A program made the position numbers and the translations under genes. A stretch of 8,168 nucleotides of DNA from an uncultured Erysipelotrichaceae bacterium (GTDB lineage: Bacteria > Bacillota_I > Bacilli_A > RF39 > UBA660): assembly GCA_902783435.1 (NCBI GenBank), contig CACZQV010000035.1:1-8168 (forward strand), given 5' to 3'. The notes below the pieces were generated by a model. It had not been told where the DNA came from. It worked only from the letters and a program-made list of their open reading frames with translations, and did no database searches. Below are positions 5,739-8,168 of the stretch, piece after piece. Every line of letters starts with the position of its first letter. Positions within the stretch are counted from its first letter, which is position 1.

Positions 5739-6971
5739 CTATCTAACTTTATAAGGTTTTTCTAAAGTACCATTTCCACTCTTATATAATGTTTTTTCAT
5801 TTAAGTAAATAACTGGTCTAACTTCAGCATAATTACTAGCATTAACAGCTTTAGCTGATCCATTAGATGCAACTTGAAATACTGTAGAAGTATCTTCTTT
5901 ATTACCAGTAACTAACCACCAATCTTTTTTAATTGTTAAATAATTATAATTCTTACATGATTTAGTAGTAGAATTCTTACAATTCTCATCTATACTAGCA
6001 AACATATAATCAGATAAAGTAAGTAATCCTAATTTTTGATCTTTTAATACTTCAGAACACTCTACACTATTATCTTTAGATTCACTAGTAGTAAGTCTCT
6101 TAGAAATACATACATTAAATGGAACAATTCTCTTCTTATCTTTACTAGATAAAATATTTTCTCCTTCTTTTTCTGAAGGATTATTATATAACTTATCTAA
6201 ATAATCTTTTATTCTACTATTAGAATAAGTATTAACACCAGATTCATATAATCTTTCAGGATTATATCTATTGTCCCAAGGTTTAGTATAACCAGCACCT
6301 TCTTCACTAATTAATACTACATTATTATTAGAAGTAATCTTAACAATTCTCCAAAGATTATTATCTAATTGAACATAATTATTTACATTTTCCCCTCTAA
6401 ATATATGACCATATTTAGTTGAATATAAACCATATCCAGAAGTAACAATTTCTTCATTTTCTAATACCTTATTAGCAAGTTCAACAGTAGAATAATTATC
6501 TCCACAATTTAAATATGGTGTATATAAATAACCTGAAGAAGTTTTTTCTACTTGTACACTACCTGTACAAGCATCACCTTCTTTTAGATATTCTGATAAA
6601 TCTTTCATTTTACCAGCAGCAGTTAAATTAGCTGCATCTATTTCAGTAATATCTCCATCCTCAACTGGTAAACTATTTTTATTATCTTTAAAATAAGAAA
6701 TAGCTGCATTCTTCATTATCTTTTCAATTTCAGAATAACTATATTTTCTATTACTATTAGTAATTGAACTTAAAATTAATATTAATAAAATAAAACCTAC
6801 AAATATAGCTACTGCTATTCCCATTAAACGATATAACTTTCTCTTATCAGATGACATAGTCTTAGTTTTAGTTTCTTCTACTTCTAATTCATCTTCATCT
6901 AATAATTCATCTTTTTCTTCATCATCATCAGTTTTCTTAGGTTTTTGTACTATATTAAAATTCATACCCAT
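5739..6971 (-). CDS. Membrane-anchored surface protein: acidic cytoplasmic tail, pilin-like segment, DUF6273-like C-type-lectin-fold domain
   Basis: Numbered from ATG 6971 (410 aa), residues 1-45 are cytoplasmic and strongly acidic (DDDEEKDELLDEDELEVEE). One membrane helix spans about 49-68. Residues 76-165 resemble the body of type IV pilin-like proteins (a YSYSEIEKIMKNAAISYF helix, then short strands with Cys135 and Cys156). From about 180 on, features such as NLWRIVKI (near 205), WWLVTG (near 352) and AEVRPVIYLN (near 382) with a final G-x-G-x3-KPYKV fit the DUF6273/C-type-lectin-like (FGE-related) fold, so a surface binding role is plausible but inferred. All six cysteines (135, 156, 288, 305, 331, 339) are extracytoplasmic and none cytoplasmic. 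An ATG nine bases upstream (6980) touches the ribosome binding site, so 6971 is preferred. It lies immediately behind the coupling-protein gene and is closed by a terminator. Confidence 0.75.
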   Translation of the reverse strand: MGMNFNIVQKPKKTDDDEEKDELLDEDELEVEETKTKTMSSDKRKLYRLMGIAVAIFVGFILLILILSSITNSNRKYSYSEIEKIMKNAAISYFKDNKNSLPVEDGDITEIDAANLTAAGKMKDLSEYLKEGDACTGSVQVEKTSSGYLYTPYLNCGDNYSTVELANKVLENEEIVTSGYGLYSTKYGHIFRGENVNNYVQLDNNLWRIVKITSNNNVVLISEEGAGYTKPWDNRYNPERLYESGVNTYSNSRIKDYLDKLYNNPSEKEGENILSSKDKKRIVPFNVCISKRLTTSESKDNSVECSEVLKDQKLGLLTLSDYMFASIDENCKNSTTKSCKNYNYLTIKKDWWLVTGNKEDTSTVFQVASNGSAKAVNASNYAEVRPVIYLNEKTLYKSGNGTLEKPYKVR

Positions 6972-6979
6972 AAACTTCA

Positions 6980-6986
6980 TCCTTTC
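6980..6986 (-). promoter_or_regulatory. Ribosome binding site for the six-cysteine protein, overlapping the coupling-protein stop
   Basis: Minus-strand GAAAGGA begins with the last base of the preceding TAG stop and lies eight bases before ATG 6971, whereas it abuts the ATG at 6980 with no spacing. It supports the 6971 start and implies translational coupling. Confidence 0.75.
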
Positions 6987-8168
6987 TACTCATCAAAGAA
7001 ATCATCAAAGAAATCATCTTCTTCAGAATCCTCTAATTTAAGATTAACTGGTTCTTTATTTTCAACTGGAAGAGGTTTAACTTCCTCTTTCTTTTCCTCT
7101 TTAGCTTGTTCTTCTTTAGCTCTTTTTTCTTCTTCTTCAAGTTCTGCAATTTTAGCATCAATCTTTTTAACTAATTCATCTACATCAAAACCTAAATCAT
7201 CATCGTCATCATCATCTTCTACTCTAGTTGGAGCACTATTAATAGGAGAACGACTAGGTTGTGGGAATGGTTGGAATATATCTCCCCCATCCATTTGCTT
7301 CTTAAATGTTTCAAAATCAGGTATTGCAGGTTGTGAACTGGCTTTTTGTTCATTTACTTCTCTACCTTCATTAGCTACTCTTCTTAAGAAATCAGGTATC
7401 GCAGGAGCTTGTCTTTCCCTAGCCTCTTGTAATTCTCTAGGTAATGCTGATGCAAATTCATTATGCATACCCATAGGATTAGGCATTGCTGATATTTCAC
7501 GATCTCTATCATCTGCTGCATTCATCATTTCAAGAAGTTTCTTTTTCTTTTGATTCTTAACATATTCCTTAATATCAAAAGTATGAACTTCTCTCTTTGT
7601 TCTTTCAGGATACTTAGCAGGTGGATATTTAACTCCCCAATTTAATTTAAAATATGGAGTAAACTTAGTTTTAAATGGTTGTTTTCTCATACGAAGAATA
7701 ATAACTTCAAATTGTTTCATTCTTTGTAAATCAGAAACAGTAACAAGTGGAGTTGAAGCAGTCTTATCATCTTTCTTAGACTTTTCTTCACCACACATCT
7801 TAGATATTTCTTCCAAAGCCTTTAACTCAGTAGTAATCAAGTAAATAATATTACCACAGTTACCACGAATAGTTTCAGCTTCTTCTTTACCATAAACATC
7901 ATCTAATTGTGCAAAGTTTTGAATAATCATTGTAAAACGAATTGCACGAGAACGTGCTGCAGTAATCATTGTAGTAACATCTTTTAAAGGTGGCATATTA
8001 GCAAACTCATCAAGTAAGAAATTAGTTCTAACAGGAAGTTTACCACCATGTCTTTGTGCAACACTAATTAAAGTTTCATATATTTGTTTTAATAAAATTG
8101 TAACTAATGAGTGATATGTTTTCTTTTCATCTTGAATAACTATAAATACAGCAGTTGGTTTTTCACCA
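6986..8168 (-). CDS. VirD4/TraG-type conjugative coupling ATPase, C-terminal 393 residues (5' end outside window)
   Basis: Type IV coupling proteins are membrane-bound hexameric ATPases that hand the relaxase-DNA complex to a type IV secretion channel. The frame is open to the right edge, so the N-terminal membrane helices and Walker A are not seen. Visible residues 1-60 (GEKPTAVFIVIQDEKKTYHS, later NFLLDEFAN) include the Walker B strand with Asp53-Glu54. Next comes the family tract AARSRAIRFTMIIQNFAQLD with its sensor-like Gln, then RGNCGNIIYL, as in VirD4-like CD1115-type proteins of Gram-positive integrative elements. The ATPase part ends near 200. A long, low-complexity tail follows, with two copies of PAIPDF (about 255 and 280), a run of seven Asp (318-324), a Lys/Glu coiled coil and an EEDDFFDDFFDE end. 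The stop overlaps the ribosome binding site of the next gene. No relaxase or other channel gene is in view. Confidence 0.92.
   Translation of the reverse strand, partial: GEKPTAVFIVIQDEKKTYHSLVTILLKQIYETLISVAQRHGGKLPVRTNFLLDEFANMPPLKDVTTMITAARSRAIRFTMIIQNFAQLDDVYGKEEAETIRGNCGNIIYLITTELKALEEISKMCGEEKSKKDDKTASTPLVTVSDLQRMKQFEVIILRMRKQPFKTKFTPYFKLNWGVKYPPAKYPERTKREVHTFDIKEYVKNQKKKKLLEMMNAADDRDREISAMPNPMGMHNEFASALPRELQEARERQAPAIPDFLRRVANEGREVNEQKASSQPAIPDFETFKKQMDGGDIFQPFPQPSRSPINSAPTRVEDDDDDDDLGFDVDELVKKIDAKIAELEEEEKRAKEEQAKEEKKEEVKPLPVENKEPVNLKLEDSEEDDFFDDFFDE

Noticed and set aside
6972..6980. ATG at 6980 as start of the six-cysteine protein
   Set aside because: The AAAGG binding site directly touches it with no spacing; ATG at 6971 is eight bases away.
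7190..7215. Short ATC repeats as a possible satellite or regulatory repeat
   Set aside because: They are in-frame GAT codons for the seven-Asp run of the coupling-protein tail.
6945..7553. 202-codon plus-strand frame, extremely serine-rich
   Set aside because: It is the complement of the acidic Asp/Glu-rich end of the coupling-protein gene, has no binding site, and its serine runs are the antisense of GAA/GAT codons.
5683..8168. Edge of an integrative element with attachment repeats
   Set aside because: No direct repeats, integrase or tRNA gene are visible in the window; the coupling protein alone does not prove a boundary.

Overview
The window comes from a very AT-rich, low-GC Gram-positive chromosome. 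It has A/T-ending codons throughout, strong GGAGG/GAAGGTG ribosome binding sites, T-rich intrinsic terminators and a T-box leader. The gene set (TrpRS, YjbA/UPF0736-like protein, RmuC, rhomboid, T-box) points to Bacillota, most likely an uncultured Bacilli/RF39-type (Mollicutes-related) gut lineage; the lineage is an inference. All ten tryptophans in the identified genes are TGG and every visible stop is TAA or TAG, so nothing suggests UGA reassignment.

Layout, left to right. (1) 1-204, minus strand: a consensus promoter (TTGACA-17-TATAAT) followed by a compact T-box leader with an AAC (Asn) specifier. It controls a gene beyond the left edge. (2) 208-1611, minus: a 467-aa protein I do not recognise. 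(3) 1649-1698: back-to-back promoters with overlapping -35 boxes fire the unknown gene leftward and a rhomboid-trpS pair rightward. (4) 1719-3340, plus: rhomboid intramembrane protease, then tryptophanyl-tRNA synthetase with an Fe-S type four-cysteine motif. (5) 3341-3365: a bidirectional terminator between trpS and the converging minus-strand genes. (6) 3348-5682, minus, transcribed right to left: rhodanese-like protein, RmuC, terminator, small two-helix membrane protein, YjbA-like protein, and a 37-codon open stretch with no start codon. (7) 5709-8168, minus: the C-terminal part of a VirD4/TraG-type coupling ATPase that enters from the right edge, translationally coupled to a membrane-anchored protein with a pilin-like segment, a DUF6273-like C-type-lectin-fold C-terminus and six extracytoplasmic cysteines, closed by a terminator.

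The left two thirds is ordinary chromosomal housekeeping (tRNA charging, its amino-acid-sensing regulation, membrane proteolysis, DNA maintenance). The right end touches a DNA-transfer or secretion module of which only the coupling protein and one possible surface partner are visible. The boundary falls at the terminator at 5709-5738; no integrase, attachment repeat or tRNA gene is seen. The observations most worth following are the compact Asn T-box, the coupling-protein/six-cysteine surface-protein pair, and the small membrane gene that appears to start without a leader right after a terminator.
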